DNA of 64,000 bases from contig CAKSZL010000001.1 of assembly GCA_934525625.1 (NCBI GenBank), positions 310,001-374,000 of the forward strand. The letters are read 5' to 3'. A program made the position numbers and the translations under genes. The notes under the pieces are model-generated. The model made no database searches and was not told the DNA's origin. It saw only the letters and a list, made by a program, of their open reading frames with translations. Shown here in pieces: positions 32,241-41,833 of the stretch; within the stretch, counting starts at the first letter, position 1, and every line of letters starts with the position of its first letter. The DNA is from an uncultured Burkholderiaceae bacterium (lineage in GTDB: Bacteria; Pseudomonadota; Gammaproteobacteria; Burkholderiales; Burkholderiaceae_B).

Positions 32241-34379
32241 ATGCCGCTCAAACGCCTGCTCTCGAATCCTCTGCTTGCCCTGCTTGCCAGCATCGCCATG
32301 CTGCTGGCGGGCCTGGCCGGGCCCGCCGCCGCGGCCATCGTCGTCAAGGACATCGCCGGACGCGAGGTAACGCTGCCGCAGCCCGCCAAGCGCGTGGTGC
32401 TCTCCCAGGCGCGCTACCTGCCCGTTCTCGGGCTGATCCACCCCGACCCGGTCAGCATACTGGCAGGCTGGTCCGACGAGTTCAAGGCCTCGTACGCCAA
32501 CGAATACCAGGCCTACCGGAAGAAGTTTCCGGCCATCGAGAATATTCCCATCGTCGGCAAGCACAGGCCCGACACTTTCTCGGTGGAGAAAACCATCGCG
32601 CTGCGCCCCGACCTCGTCATCTTGACAGCGATGTTCGCGGGCCTGCAGCCGGGCGCCGACCCACGCGCCTCGCCCCTGATACGCCATTTCGAAGAGGCCG
32701 GCATCCCGGTCATCGTCGTCGATTTTTTCGTGAAACCGCTGGAGAACACCGAGCCCAGCCTACGCGCGCTGGGCCAGGCGCTGGGGCGCGAAGAACAGGC
32801 CGAGGCCTTCATCGCCTTCTACCGCCAGCACATGGACGGCATCGCGGCGCGCACCGCCAACATGGCGCCGTCATCGCGCCCGCCGGTGCTGGTGCACGCC
32901 CATGCGGGCATCACCGACTGCTGCAACTCGCCCGGCCTGGGAACGTTCAACGACATGATCCAATTGGCCGGCGGCCACAACATCGGCCAGGACGTGCTCA
33001 AGCGCGCCACCGGGCAATTGGGCTTCGAGTACGTCAACCGCCGCAATCCCGCCGTGTACGTGGCTACGGGCACCGGCGCGGCGCGCGGATCGGGCGACGG
33101 CCTGAAGATAGGGATGGGCGCAAGCGAAGAGCAAGCCAGGGCCAGCCTGCGCAGCATCGTCTCCAGCCCGGCGCTCTCGTCGCTGGCCGCCGTGCGCTCC
33201 GGCAATGCGCACGGCATCTGGCATGGATTCAACGACTCGCCCCTGCACGTGGTGTTCATCGAAGCGCTGGCCCGCTGGTTGCATCCGGAGCGGTTCGCGG
33301 ACGTATCGGCGCAAGCCACGCTGGACGAGATCAACCGCCGCTTCGCCGCCATCCCGTACGAGGGCAGCTTTCTGATCGACCTGCAGCCCCAAGCCAACGT
33401 CGAAAAACCCCGGAACGACGCCATGCCATCCACGCCCGCCACCACCTCCAAGCCGCGTCACGAAACCAGCCAGGCGGAGACTCCCCCGGCATTGCGCGCG
33501 GCGGCATTGCCCGCCGAAATCATCGACGACCCGCGCATCACGCGCCTGGATATCCCCGCTCCGCAAGGCGGCCAGCCCTGGCGCATACAAGTTGCGCGGC
33601 CCGCCTGTGAGGCCCCGGCGCAAGGTTACCCGGCGCTGTACCTGCTCGACGGCGATGCGACGTTTCCGACGGCTTGGCGCGCGCTGGCAAGCCTGGGCAA
33701 CCCCTGCCTGGCCCTGGTCGGCATAGGCTACCCCGGCGGCGCCCGCATCGACGTCGCGCGCCGCTACTACGACCTGACGCCGCCCACCGCCGCCGAGTAC
33801 CTGCGGGGGCGCAACCCCGACCTGCGAACGGGCGGGCGAGACGCCTTCCTGGATTTCGTCACCGGCCCGCTGCGCGCACGGCTGGCGCAGATGCTACCCA
33901 TGGACGCTACGCGCCAGACGCTGTTCGGCCACTCGCTGGGCGGCCTGTTCGTGCTGCACGCGCTGATGGCCCGGCCGGAACAGTTCCAGTCCTACGTCGC
34001 CGCCGATCCTTCCCTCTGGTGGAACGGAAACTCGGCCCTGAACGAGGCGGACGCCTTTCTGGGCGGCATCGCCGCCGCGGGCGGCGCGCTGGCCCAGCCC
34101 ATACGCCTGCGGATACTGACATCCGGCAGCCAGCCCCCGCGCGTGCAAGAACGCCGCCCAACGCCCGCCGAACAAGCCGCGCCGGGCGACCAGGCCCGCC
34201 AGCTTGCACGCGAATTCGCCCGCATACGCGGATTCGACGTGCACGCCCAGCACTACCCCAACGAAACCCACGGCACCCTGCTCCCCCTATCCGCCGAAGC
34301 CGCCACGCGCTTCGCCAGCGGCTTGATGGTGGAGGATGGCGAGGCAGCGCATGCCTCACCCGGAAGCGCCAAGCGCTGA
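32241..34379 (+). CDS. Fusion of a ferri-siderophore binding protein and an IroE/Fes-like esterase
   Basis: This 712 aa exported protein (signal peptide to about residue 31, PAAAA) joins two domains. Residues about 32-385 are a FecB/TroA-type siderophore-binding protein (DIAGREVTLPQPAKRVVL, HFEEAGIPVIVVDF, GITDCCNSPGLGTFNDMIQL). After a Ser/Thr/Pro linker (about 388-425), residues 430-705 form an alpha/beta hydrolase with nucleophile S565 in GHSLGG and H677 in ETHGTL, resembling periplasmic IroE-type trilactone esterases. It would bind ferric catecholate and cut its backbone in the periplasm. No stop or strong internal start breaks the frame (an ATG near codon 395 lacks a ribosome binding site). 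It ends the FecCDE operon. Confidence 0.85.
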   Translation: MPLKRLLSNPLLALLASIAMLLAGLAGPAAAAIVVKDIAGREVTLPQPAKRVVLSQARYLPVLGLIHPDPVSILAGWSDEFKASYANEYQAYRKKFPAIENIPIVGKHRPDTFSVEKTIALRPDLVILTAMFAGLQPGADPRASPLIRHFEEAGIPVIVVDFFVKPLENTEPSLRALGQALGREEQAEAFIAFYRQHMDGIAARTANMAPSSRPPVLVHAHAGITDCCNSPGLGTFNDMIQLAGGHNIGQDVLKRATGQLGFEYVNRRNPAVYVATGTGAARGSGDGLKIGMGASEEQARASLRSIVSSPALSSLAAVRSGNAHGIWHGFNDSPLHVVFIEALARWLHPERFADVSAQATLDEINRRFAAIPYEGSFLIDLQPQANVEKPRNDAMPSTPATTSKPRHETSQAETPPALRAAALPAEIIDDPRITRLDIPAPQGGQPWRIQVARPACEAPAQGYPALYLLDGDATFPTAWRALASLGNPCLALVGIGYPGGARIDVARRYYDLTPPTAAEYLRGRNPDLRTGGRDAFLDFVTGPLRARLAQMLPMDATRQTLFGHSLGGLFVLHALMARPEQFQSYVAADPSLWWNGNSALNEADAFLGGIAAAGGALAQPIRLRILTSGSQPPRVQERRPTPAEQAAPGDQARQLAREFARIRGFDVHAQHYPNETHGTLLPLSAEAATRFASGLMVEDGEAAHASPGSAKR

Positions 34380-34466
34380 AACCGCGATGGTTTTACTGGA
34401 TTGCCTGATCGCCTGCCATTCCCTACAATCGATAACGTTTCTCATTACATTTTCTGATTATCCGCC

Positions 34467-35348
34467 GTGAGCGATCCGTCTTCCCAGCAATGGCATCTGC
34501 CCGCCTCTCATGCCGCGCTCAGCATTAGCGCCGGCACATTGCGGCCTGAGCGCGACGAATCGGTCACCGAAGACAACAGCCCCGGCTTGAAATTGGTGCT
34601 CGTCCTGAAAGGCGAGCTGCGTTATGCCATGCCGGGGCGGTCTAATGTAGCCATTTCCAGCCCGTCTCTGCACTTGAGTCTTAGCCGCCAGCCTTTTCAG
34701 GTGCAGCATCGTTTCCATCGAGATCAGGCAGTGGAATATGTGGCCATTCGCATCCCCGCAACGGAACTCGAGGCGGAACTGGGCATGGAAACCGATCTGT
34801 TGGCGCGAGCCTGCCAGTCACGTGACGCGGACGGACTTCTGCATCTGGATCGAAACGCCGACGCCTCCACCCAGGCCTTGGCTCGACAACTGCTGCTATG
34901 CCCATTACAGGGTTCGCTGCGTACGCTCTACCTCACCGGCAAGGCCATGGAACTCACCGCCATGGCCTTGGCGGGGCTTACTCCATCCAACCCGCCAGCC
35001 TGCCTTGCAGCCGGCGGCGACATGGAGCTTCCCCTACGCCAGCGCGAATGCCTGCGACAAGCCCGCGATATCCTGCAAGCCCAGTACCAGCAGCCGCCCG
35101 ACCTGGCCTCGCTGGCGCGGCAGGTGGGCTTGAGCGTTACCTTGCTGACGCGCGGGTTCCGGCAGATGTTCGGCTGCAGCGTTTATGAATATCTGCGCCA
35201 GTTGCGCCTGGAGCAGGCCTATCAGTTGCTGGCCTCGGGCACGTGCTCGGTCTCGCAGGCCGCCTGGCGCTGCGGCTATTCCGATGCGCATTTCTCGCGC
35301 GCTTTCCAGAAACGCTTCGGCGTGTCGCCGCGCCAGCTGCGCGGCTAG
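34467..35348 (+). CDS. AraC-family regulator, PchR type
   Basis: This 293 aa protein has an N-terminal PchR-like sensing domain (GLKLVLVLKGELRYAM) and a C-terminal AraC DNA-binding region (PDLASLARQVGLSVTLLTRGF and GTCSVSQAAWRCGYSDAHFSRAFQKRFG). The start is GTG 34467. A Fur-like AT-rich stretch (GATAACGTTTCTCATTACATT read as two halves, 34431-34450) precedes it. The stop overlaps the convergent MFS stop. PchR-type activators respond to their ferri-siderophore; the FptA-like receptor gene 1.5 kb away is the likely target. Confidence 0.9.
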   Translation: MSDPSSQQWHLPASHAALSISAGTLRPERDESVTEDNSPGLKLVLVLKGELRYAMPGRSNVAISSPSLHLSLSRQPFQVQHRFHRDQAVEYVAIRIPATELEAELGMETDLLARACQSRDADGLLHLDRNADASTQALARQLLLCPLQGSLRTLYLTGKAMELTAMALAGLTPSNPPACLAAGGDMELPLRQRECLRQARDILQAQYQQPPDLASLARQVGLSVTLLTRGFRQMFGCSVYEYLRQLRLEQAYQLLASGTCSVSQAAWRCGYSDAHFSRAFQKRFGVSPRQLRG

Positions 35349-36523
35349 GCGGCAGGGCGTTTGCGCAGGCGCAGCGTGATGACCATGCCCAGCACGGCCG
35401 CCAGCGCGCCGACGAGAAACACCTGGGCGTGCCCGAAATAATCGGCAATCCAGCCGGCCACCGGCCCGGTGGCGCCATAGGCCACATCCTGGAATGCCGC
35501 GAAGCCGCCGATGGCGGTTCCGCGCAGGTGTGCGGGCACTCGCCTGACCGCTTCCAGGCCCATGGCCGGAAACACCATCGAGCAGCCCATGCCCGTCAGC
35601 AAGGCGCCCGCCAGGGCGGTTGCCGGATTGGGCGCCAGCCATAGCAGCGCCTGCCCGATCGCCTCCACCAGCAGCGAGGCCAGCGCCACGGGAACGCCGC
35701 CCACGCGATCCGGCAGCGTGCCGCACAGCAACCGCATCGCCACGAAGCCAACGCCGAAGCACGTCAGGCCGTAGCCCGCGCCTTGCCATCCGTTGGCAAG
35801 AAAATACAGCGGAAAGAAGACGCCGAGCGCCGCAAAGCCGATGCCTTGCAAGCCAACCACGGCGCCGGGTTTCCAGATGAGGCCGATGACTTGCGCAAAC
35901 GGCGGACGCCGGCCGGCCTGCGCCGGGATGACAGGCGCTATCCGCCACAGCATCAGCGCGCCCAGCAGCGGCAAAGCGGCGCATACCGCCATCAGGCCGC
36001 CGAAGCCGGCATGCTGCAACAGCCACAGCCCCAAGGGGCCGCCCGCCGCAAACGCGCCGTACATGCCCATGCCGACCAGCGCCATCACGTGGCCCGAGCG
36101 CGCCGGCCCCATCATCGCCATGCACCAGGCCAGCATCCCGACCAGGGCCAGGCTTTCCCCCAGCCCCAGCAGCAGACGGCCGGCAAGCAGAATCACGTAA
36201 GACGCCGCGCCCGCGCCCAGCGCGGGCATGGACGAGGCCAGGCACAGCAGCGCGGCCAGCACGTACAAGCCCAGGCCCATGAACATGCTCGACTTGCCGC
36301 CGCGCTCGTCCGCCAGCCGCCCGGCCCAGCCTCGGCTGAAAATGGTAGACAGAAAGGCGATGCCTACCGCCAGGCCCGAGGCGACGTTGCCCATGCCCAG
36401 CGCGTGCGAAACGTGCACCGCTACCGCAGGCATCGACATGGCCACAGCCAGATAGGAAAAGAAAAGCGCCAGCGTCATCCAGAGCAACTGGCGTAGGGAA
36501 GAATCTCGCAAAACATTCGACAT
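35345..36523 (-). CDS. Major facilitator superfamily transporter (YhhS/AraJ-like)
   Basis: This 392 aa protein has 12 predicted membrane segments and an MFS loop motif (GWAGRLADERGGKSSMF near residue 67). It is of the drug/sugar efflux kind (COG2814). Set among siderophore genes it could export a siderophore or its fragments, but no direct sign shows this. ATG 36523 (MSNVLRDSS) is chosen; a longer frame upstream is not supported. The stop overlaps that of the convergent AraC gene by 2 bp. Confidence 0.88.
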   Translation of the reverse strand: MSNVLRDSSLRQLLWMTLALFFSYLAVAMSMPAVAVHVSHALGMGNVASGLAVGIAFLSTIFSRGWAGRLADERGGKSSMFMGLGLYVLAALLCLASSMPALGAGAASYVILLAGRLLLGLGESLALVGMLAWCMAMMGPARSGHVMALVGMGMYGAFAAGGPLGLWLLQHAGFGGLMAVCAALPLLGALMLWRIAPVIPAQAGRRPPFAQVIGLIWKPGAVVGLQGIGFAALGVFFPLYFLANGWQGAGYGLTCFGVGFVAMRLLCGTLPDRVGGVPVALASLLVEAIGQALLWLAPNPATALAGALLTGMGCSMVFPAMGLEAVRRVPAHLRGTAIGGFAAFQDVAYGATGPVAGWIADYFGHAQVFLVGALAAVLGMVITLRLRKRPAA

Positions 36524-36823
36524 CGAGTACCGCTCCTTCAAGGCGGCGCTTGGCGATGGACCGGCGAGATGCGCAGCGACGCGGCACCAACGCACATCGC
36601 CAGCCGGCGCAAGTGCCGCTGGTGATGCGTTGGTTGACGTAAACGCTTACGGCTGTCTTTCCGTGGAAGGTAAAAGACGGCAGCAAGACAGTATAACGGC
36701 CGCCGCCGCAACGGCAAAAATACCGGCGAGCGCAAGAGCCGTACCCGCCGGCGCAAATCGGCGTGGCGGTTCATTTCTAGAATTTGAGATTGATTCTCAA
36801 TAACCTTATTGAATGAACCGCCC
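36524..36823. promoter_or_regulatory. Divergent promoter region with a strong Fur-box-like palindrome
   Basis: This 300-bp gap holds TTGAGA-TTGAT-TCTCAA (36784-36800), a perfect 6-bp inverted repeat typical of Fur boxes, 24 bp before the receptor start. The rest is GC-rich DNA without an ORF that I can support and must hold the MFS promoter. Confidence 0.6.
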
Positions 36824-38956
36824 ATGAACCAAACCTCCCGTTTGCGCCCGGCTCCGGCCCTGGCGCCGTTGACCCGCCATCTGGCTTGCGCCACGGCCGC
36901 CTTGCTGGCGATGAACGCCCATGCCCAGCAAGCCGCCGGCGATCCGCCCGTCGCCTCGCTGCCCTCTCTGCAGGTGCAGGGCAAGCGCGAAGCGCCGGTC
37001 TCGCTGCTGAAGGGCGCGCAGAGCCTGAAGGAAATTCCGCAGTCGGTTACCGTCATCGACGACGAACGCATGGCCCAACAGAACCTGCGCACGCTGGACG
37101 AAGTGCTGCAGCAGGCGCCCGGCATCACGATACAGCCTTACCAGCAGCTCACCACGGGCTATTACGCGCGCGGCTTCAAGGTGGACTCCTTCCAGCAGGA
37201 CGGCGTGCCCATACTGATGGGCAATACCGCCAGCCCGCCGCAAGACATGGTGATGTACGAGCGCGTGGAGATTCTGCGCGGGGCCAATGGCCTGATGCAA
37301 GGCACGGGCAACCCGTCGGCCACGGTGAACCTGGTGCCCAAGCGCGCGCAACGCGAGTTCGCCGCCCACGGCACGGTAAGCGTCGCAAGCTGGAACCGCT
37401 ACCGCGCCGAAGCCGACGTCGGCGGGCCGCTGAACGACAACGGCACGCTGCGCGCCCGGCTGGCGGCCAGCCACGAAGACCGCGACTTCTTCTACGACGT
37501 CGCCGAACAGAAATCCAGCAATCTATACGGCATCGCGGAACTGGACGTGGGCGAGCGCACCACCGTGCTGGCCGGCCTGCAGCATCAACGCATACGCTCC
37601 ATCACCAATATGGCCGGCGTGCCGTTCCACCAGGACGGCTCGGACATCGGCCTGCCGCGCTCGACCTATCTGGACGCGGCATGGGACCGCTTCAACTGGG
37701 ACTACACCCGCGTCTTCGCCGGGGTGGAGCATCGCTTCGCCAACGGCTGGCAGGCCAAGCTGAACTTCAATCATCTGAAGGGCGACGCCGACATGAAGTA
37801 CGCCGGCGCGAACGGCGCCATTGACCCGGCAACGGGCGCCGGCTCGAAGCTGACCGGCGCCGCCTATGAGTTCGAGAACAAGCAAAACAGCCTGGACGGC
37901 TACCTGACCGGCCCGTTCTCGCTGTTCGGCCGCACGCACGAAGCCACGATAGGCGCCAATTGGCAGCGCACCAGCACGGAGCAGTTCTCGGCCAGCTTCG
38001 TACCGCCCTTGAACGTGCCGGTGGACGTGTGGAACTGGAACCCGCACAGCGTGCCCGAACCCGATACCGGCCCCTTCACCTCGCGCGGGCCGACTGAAAC
38101 CACGCAATCGGGCCTTTACGCCGTGGGCCGCTTTTCGCTGGCCGACCCGCTCAAGCTGGTGCTGGGCGCGCGCCTGACTCAATGGAAGCAAAGCTCGCCC
38201 GCCGCCGAGTCGCGCATCAAGAACGAATTCACGCCTTATGGCGGCCTGCTGTTCGACATCACGCCCGAATGGACGGCCTACGCCAGCTACGCGCAGATTT
38301 TCCAGCCGCAAACCCAGCGCACCTGGGACGATGAATTGATAGACCCGGTGGAAGGCACCAATACGGAGATCGGCATCAAGGGATCACTGCTCGACGGCCG
38401 CCTGAACACCAGCCTGGCGCTGTTCGACATCCGCCAGACCAACCGCGCGCAGCAAGACCCCGCCCACCCCTGCGTGGGCACGGTCTGCTATTACATCGCC
38501 AGCGGCAAGGTGCAAAGCCGGGGCATCGAGGCGGAGATCAACGGCTGGGTCACGCCCGACCTGAACGTGGCGCTGGGCTATACCTACAACACCACCAAAT
38601 ACCTGACCGACGCCACCTCGGAAGGCCAGCCCTTCGCGCGCTTCACGCCCAGGCACATCGTGCGCCTGTGGGCCAACTACACCTTGCCCTGGAACGACAG
38701 GCGCATGGACGTCGGCCTGGGCATACAGGCGCAAAGCGACTTCAGCACGCAATCGGGCGGCGTTACGCTAAGCCAGGGCGGCTACGCGCTGGTGAACATG
38801 CGGTTGGGCTATCGCTTCAACAAGCATCTGAGCGCGGCACTGAACGTCAACAACCTGTTCGACCGCCGCTATTACCAGAGCCTATCGGGCACCAGTTGGA
38901 ACAACCGCTACGGCGAGCCGCGCAGCATCGCCTTGACCTTGCGTGCCGAGTATTGA
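36824..38956 (+). CDS. TonB-dependent siderophore receptor (FptA/FoxA/FhuE-like)
   Basis: This 710 aa outer-membrane receptor has a signal peptide ending AMNAHAQ, a plug (SLKEIPQSVTVIDDERMAQQ, TLDEVLQQAPGITI, MYERVEILRGANGLMQGTGNPSATVNLVPKR) and a barrel ending in aromatic Y (LRAEY). No secretin/TonB short N-terminal domain is seen, so it is not a transducer with sigma-factor signalling. The FptX-type permease, PchR-type regulator, PepSY protein and Fur box around it suggest uptake of a pyochelin-like or hydroxamate xenosiderophore. ATG 36824 has only a weak ribosome binding site; a TTG at 36809 is in frame. Confidence 0.93.
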   Translation: MNQTSRLRPAPALAPLTRHLACATAALLAMNAHAQQAAGDPPVASLPSLQVQGKREAPVSLLKGAQSLKEIPQSVTVIDDERMAQQNLRTLDEVLQQAPGITIQPYQQLTTGYYARGFKVDSFQQDGVPILMGNTASPPQDMVMYERVEILRGANGLMQGTGNPSATVNLVPKRAQREFAAHGTVSVASWNRYRAEADVGGPLNDNGTLRARLAASHEDRDFFYDVAEQKSSNLYGIAELDVGERTTVLAGLQHQRIRSITNMAGVPFHQDGSDIGLPRSTYLDAAWDRFNWDYTRVFAGVEHRFANGWQAKLNFNHLKGDADMKYAGANGAIDPATGAGSKLTGAAYEFENKQNSLDGYLTGPFSLFGRTHEATIGANWQRTSTEQFSASFVPPLNVPVDVWNWNPHSVPEPDTGPFTSRGPTETTQSGLYAVGRFSLADPLKLVLGARLTQWKQSSPAAESRIKNEFTPYGGLLFDITPEWTAYASYAQIFQPQTQRTWDDELIDPVEGTNTEIGIKGSLLDGRLNTSLALFDIRQTNRAQQDPAHPCVGTVCYYIASGKVQSRGIEAEINGWVTPDLNVALGYTYNTTKYLTDATSEGQPFARFTPRHIVRLWANYTLPWNDRRMDVGLGIQAQSDFSTQSGGVTLSQGGYALVNMRLGYRFNKHLSAALNVNNLFDRRYYQSLSGTSWNNRYGEPRSIALTLRAEY

Positions 38957-40106
38957 ATTGCGCTTGCCCGTCGTACCGCTACGCCTTGCACTGGCGCTGC
39001 TGGCCGGCCCGGTGCTCGGCGGCGCGCTGGCCGTCGCACTGGCCCGCCACTACCCCGACGCCGACGGCCTGAACCGCCTGTATCGCGGCGTGTTCATCGG
39101 CACGGCCTTCCAGATCGTCTGGATGGCGGCTTGCCTGCTGGCGCGCCGGCCCCGCCCCCAGCCCTGGAAGCGCCTGGTTTCGGCTACGCATACCTGGGCC
39201 GGCGTCGTCACCGGCGCGCTGTTGTTCTTCATCTGCCTGACCGGCACGCTGGCGGTGCTGAAGCCGGAACTGCAGTATTGGGAATACGCGATCCGGCAGC
39301 AATTCGCCGGCGGCGTGCCCGACACCAGCACGGCCGTCACCACCTTCGTCGTCGAATCGCACCGCCATCTGTACCTGGGTTTTCCGGGCCGTATTTTCGT
39401 CAGCCTGTTCGGCTTCGCGCTGGTGCTGCTCATCGTGACCGGAATGATCGCGCATCCGCGCCAGCGCGCCACGGCGCTGCGCTTGCGCCTGAACCAGCGC
39501 ATGGCTGTCTGGGCACGCGACGCGCATTTGCTGGTGGGACTGTGGCTGCTGCCCGGCCTGCTGCTGATAGGCGTAACGGGCATTTTCTCCGGCCTGGGCG
39601 CGCTGGGCACCGTGACGCTGGCGCCGCACGCCTTTCCAGGCGCGCCGCAGCAGGCCATGCGCGAGCTGATGCCTTTCTACCGCCTGGCTCCGGCCGGGCG
39701 GCCCGCCGCCATGCTGCCGCTGGACGACATCGTCGCGCGGCATCTGCGCGAGCACCCCGGCTTCCACATCTCGCAAACCGTGCTGCGCCACTGGGGCGAC
39801 GCCAACGGCTACGTCACGCTAAGCGGCACGCGGCGCTGGCAATTGAGCACGCCCTTGTTCGAGAAATTCCATTACCGAGGTGTAGACGGCGCCCTGCTGC
39901 GGCATGACGGCGCCGCGCGGCGCGGGCCGTGGGTGCGTGCTTTCATCGCCATCCAGCCGCTGCATTTCGCTACCTACGCGGGCGCCGCCAGCCGCTGGCT
40001 GCATGCCCTCGTGGGCCTGGCCGCCACGCTGCTATGCGCGTCGGGCCTGTATCTGTGGTTGCGGCGGCGCTTCCCGCGCTTGTCCGCGCCTTCCTTCAAC
40101 CAATGA
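38943..40106 (+). CDS. PepSY-domain membrane protein, probable ferri-siderophore reductase (FoxB-like)
   Basis: This 387 aa protein has about four to five membrane spans with histidines at their edges (ATHTWAGVVTG, SHRHLYLGFPGR, RDAHLLVGLW, QPLHFATYAG), the pattern of PepSY-TM proteins such as FoxB that reduce ferri-siderophores at the inner membrane. The GTG start at 38943 overlaps the receptor stop by 14 bp, and the stop overlaps the cupin gene start (ATGA), so the operon is tightly coupled. The reductase role is inferred from family and context. Confidence 0.87.
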   Translation: MPSIELRLPVVPLRLALALLAGPVLGGALAVALARHYPDADGLNRLYRGVFIGTAFQIVWMAACLLARRPRPQPWKRLVSATHTWAGVVTGALLFFICLTGTLAVLKPELQYWEYAIRQQFAGGVPDTSTAVTTFVVESHRHLYLGFPGRIFVSLFGFALVLLIVTGMIAHPRQRATALRLRLNQRMAVWARDAHLLVGLWLLPGLLLIGVTGIFSGLGALGTVTLAPHAFPGAPQQAMRELMPFYRLAPAGRPAAMLPLDDIVARHLREHPGFHISQTVLRHWGDANGYVTLSGTRRWQLSTPLFEKFHYRGVDGALLRHDGAARRGPWVRAFIAIQPLHFATYAGAASRWLHALVGLAATLLCASGLYLWLRRRFPRLSAPSFNQ

Positions 40107-40531
40107 CTTCTTTTTTCATGCCCATGCCTACCCGCTCAAGCGATCCTCAGGTTTTTTCCTTCGAACACGCCATGGCTGGCCTGATGCCGGACGCCACCGT
40201 GGATCTGCTGCCCGGCCACGTCCGGCTGCACAAGGCGGCGCAATGGATGGTGGGCATCAAGCCCTATACCGACAACCAGTCCATACACAGCCAGTACTGG
40301 GAAAGGCATCCGCGCGGCGACGAAATCCTGACGCTGCTGGAGGGCCGGCTGAAGCTGCGCTTCTACGTCGACGGCGGGGAAACCACGCTGCCGCTGAACG
40401 CCGGGCAATCCGTGCGGATACCCCAAGGCTGCTGGCACCGGCTGGAAGCCATTGCGCCCGGCAAGCTGATGTTCATTACGCCGACCACCGACAGCGAGCA
40501 CTGTCACATCGACTCTCTACAGGCTCACTGA
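40103..40531 (+). CDS. Small cupin-domain protein in a siderophore operon
   Basis: This 142 aa protein has cupin motif 1 as HSQYWERHPRGDEILTLLEG and motif 2 as VRIPQGCWHRLEAI (residues about 62-120), a single conserved beta barrel with possible metal-binding His and Glu. Cupins of this size act as sensors, isomerases or metal carriers. Overlap with the PepSY gene and a 1-bp gap to the FptX-like gene place it in the siderophore uptake operon. The specific role is unknown. Confidence 0.82.
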   Translation: MTSFFMPMPTRSSDPQVFSFEHAMAGLMPDATVDLLPGHVRLHKAAQWMVGIKPYTDNQSIHSQYWERHPRGDEILTLLEGRLKLRFYVDGGETTLPLNAGQSVRIPQGCWHRLEAIAPGKLMFITPTTDSEHCHIDSLQAH

Positions 40532-40532
40532 T

Positions 40533-41738
40533 ATGCAAAAGAATCCGAACTTCACCTGGCTGCGCTGGCCTTTGATCGCCTGCCTGTACGTATCGCAAGG
40601 CATTCCCTTCGGGCTGGCCATGGAAGCCCTGCCCGTCATCCTGCGCGCACAAGGCGCGAGCCTGGGCGCGCTGGCTTTCCTGCCGCTGGTCGGCCTGCCC
40701 TGGGTGCTCAAGTTCACCTGGGCCACGATGGTGGACAATCACTGGTCGCCTTGGCTGGGACGGCGGCGTACCTGGATATTGCCCATGCAGGCCATCGTGC
40801 TGGGCTGCATCCTGCTGGTGCTGGCCCTGGGCATTTCGGGCATGACCCTGCCCTGGCTGATCGCCCTATGCGCGCTGGCGTCGCTGGCCAGCGCCACCCA
40901 GGACGTCGCCACCGACGGCATGGTGGCCGAACGCTTCGCCGCCACAGAGCTGCCGCATGCCAACGCCATCCAGGTCGCCAGCACCATGATCGGCTTCTTC
41001 TACGGCGGGGCCTTCTTTCTGATGCTGGCGGGGCGGCTGGGGCAGACAGCCGCGCTGCTGGCGCTGGGCCTGCCCGCCGCCGCCAGCCTGATGCTGGCGG
41101 CTACCTGGCGTGAGCCGCCCCCGGCCGCTACGCCGGCCACCGGGCATGCCAGGGCCAGCCTGCGACATTTTCTCGGCCGGCCCGGCGCCCCCGCGCTGGC
41201 AGCCGCCGCCTTGCTGTCGGCCGCGGCCATCGTCTCCTGCCATGGGCTGTCCAAGCTGGTGCTGACCGATGCGGACTGGTCGTTGCAGGACATCGGCCGG
41301 CTGGGCATGGCCGGCGGCGCCATTACCGTCCTGCTGGGCTGCGGCGGCGGCGCCTGGCTGACGGCCCGTTTCGGCGCGCGGCGCATTTTCGCCGCCGGCT
41401 TGCTAAGCGCGGGCCTGGCGGGCCTGTTGTGGTTCGGCCTGGCCCAACAAGCCGGGGGGCCCGTATGGCAAGTCTGGCTGGCCACCGCGCTGGCCAGCTT
41501 CGGCGCGGGCGCGGCCTCCGTAGCCATCATGACCCAGGCCATGCGCTTCGCGCAGTCGGGCGAACAGGCCGGCACCGACGTCACGACGGTGCAAAGCATG
41601 CGCGACCTGGGCGAAATAGGCGCCTCGTCCGCCATCGTCGCGCTGGCCGCGTCGATAGGCTATGCTGGCGGCTTCCTGACGGGCGTGGCGCTGGTTCTGG
41701 TTACACTATCGATCCACCGGGCCGCGCGCTGGCGATGA
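40533..41738 (+). CDS. RhtX/FptX-family siderophore permease
   Basis: This 401 aa, 12-span membrane protein begins LRWPLIACLYVSQGIPFGLAMEALPVILRAQG and contains ATQDVATDGMVAERF, as in AmpG/RhtX/FptX single-component permeases. In rhizobia and Pseudomonas these move rhizobactin or pyochelin, with or without iron, across the inner membrane. It follows the cupin gene by 1 bp and ends the FptA-like operon. It makes a second ABC system unnecessary for this siderophore. Confidence 0.88.
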   Translation: MQKNPNFTWLRWPLIACLYVSQGIPFGLAMEALPVILRAQGASLGALAFLPLVGLPWVLKFTWATMVDNHWSPWLGRRRTWILPMQAIVLGCILLVLALGISGMTLPWLIALCALASLASATQDVATDGMVAERFAATELPHANAIQVASTMIGFFYGGAFFLMLAGRLGQTAALLALGLPAAASLMLAATWREPPPAATPATGHARASLRHFLGRPGAPALAAAALLSAAAIVSCHGLSKLVLTDADWSLQDIGRLGMAGGAITVLLGCGGGAWLTARFGARRIFAAGLLSAGLAGLLWFGLAQQAGGPVWQVWLATALASFGAGAASVAIMTQAMRFAQSGEQAGTDVTTVQSMRDLGEIGASSAIVALAASIGYAGGFLTGVALVLVTLSIHRAARWR

Positions 41739-41798
41739 TCCGACGCCCGACAGCCGCCCGCACCCGCTTGCCGGCTGTCTTTCCTGCGTCACAAAAAA

Positions 41799-41833
41799 TG
41801 TAGTAACCACTAAAAAGTTTGGTGTTTACTACA
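41799..41833 (+). promoter_or_regulatory. Tandem 16-bp operators upstream of the ferredoxin gene
   Basis: TGTAGTAACCACTAAA (41799-41814) is followed by TTTGGTGTTTACTACA (41818-41833), 19 nt start to start. The first shares 14 of 16 positions with the distal site of the reductase operon at 26414-26399. A TATACA hexamer at 41840-41845 could be the -10 box, so the second site would overlap the -35. Outer AAAAAAT / ATTTTTTT arms extend the symmetry. Confidence 0.6.

Noticed and set aside
35034..36686. 550 aa minus-strand ORF over the AraC and MFS genes
   Set aside because: Arg/Gly/Ala-rich out-of-frame translation; both real genes have clear family motifs.
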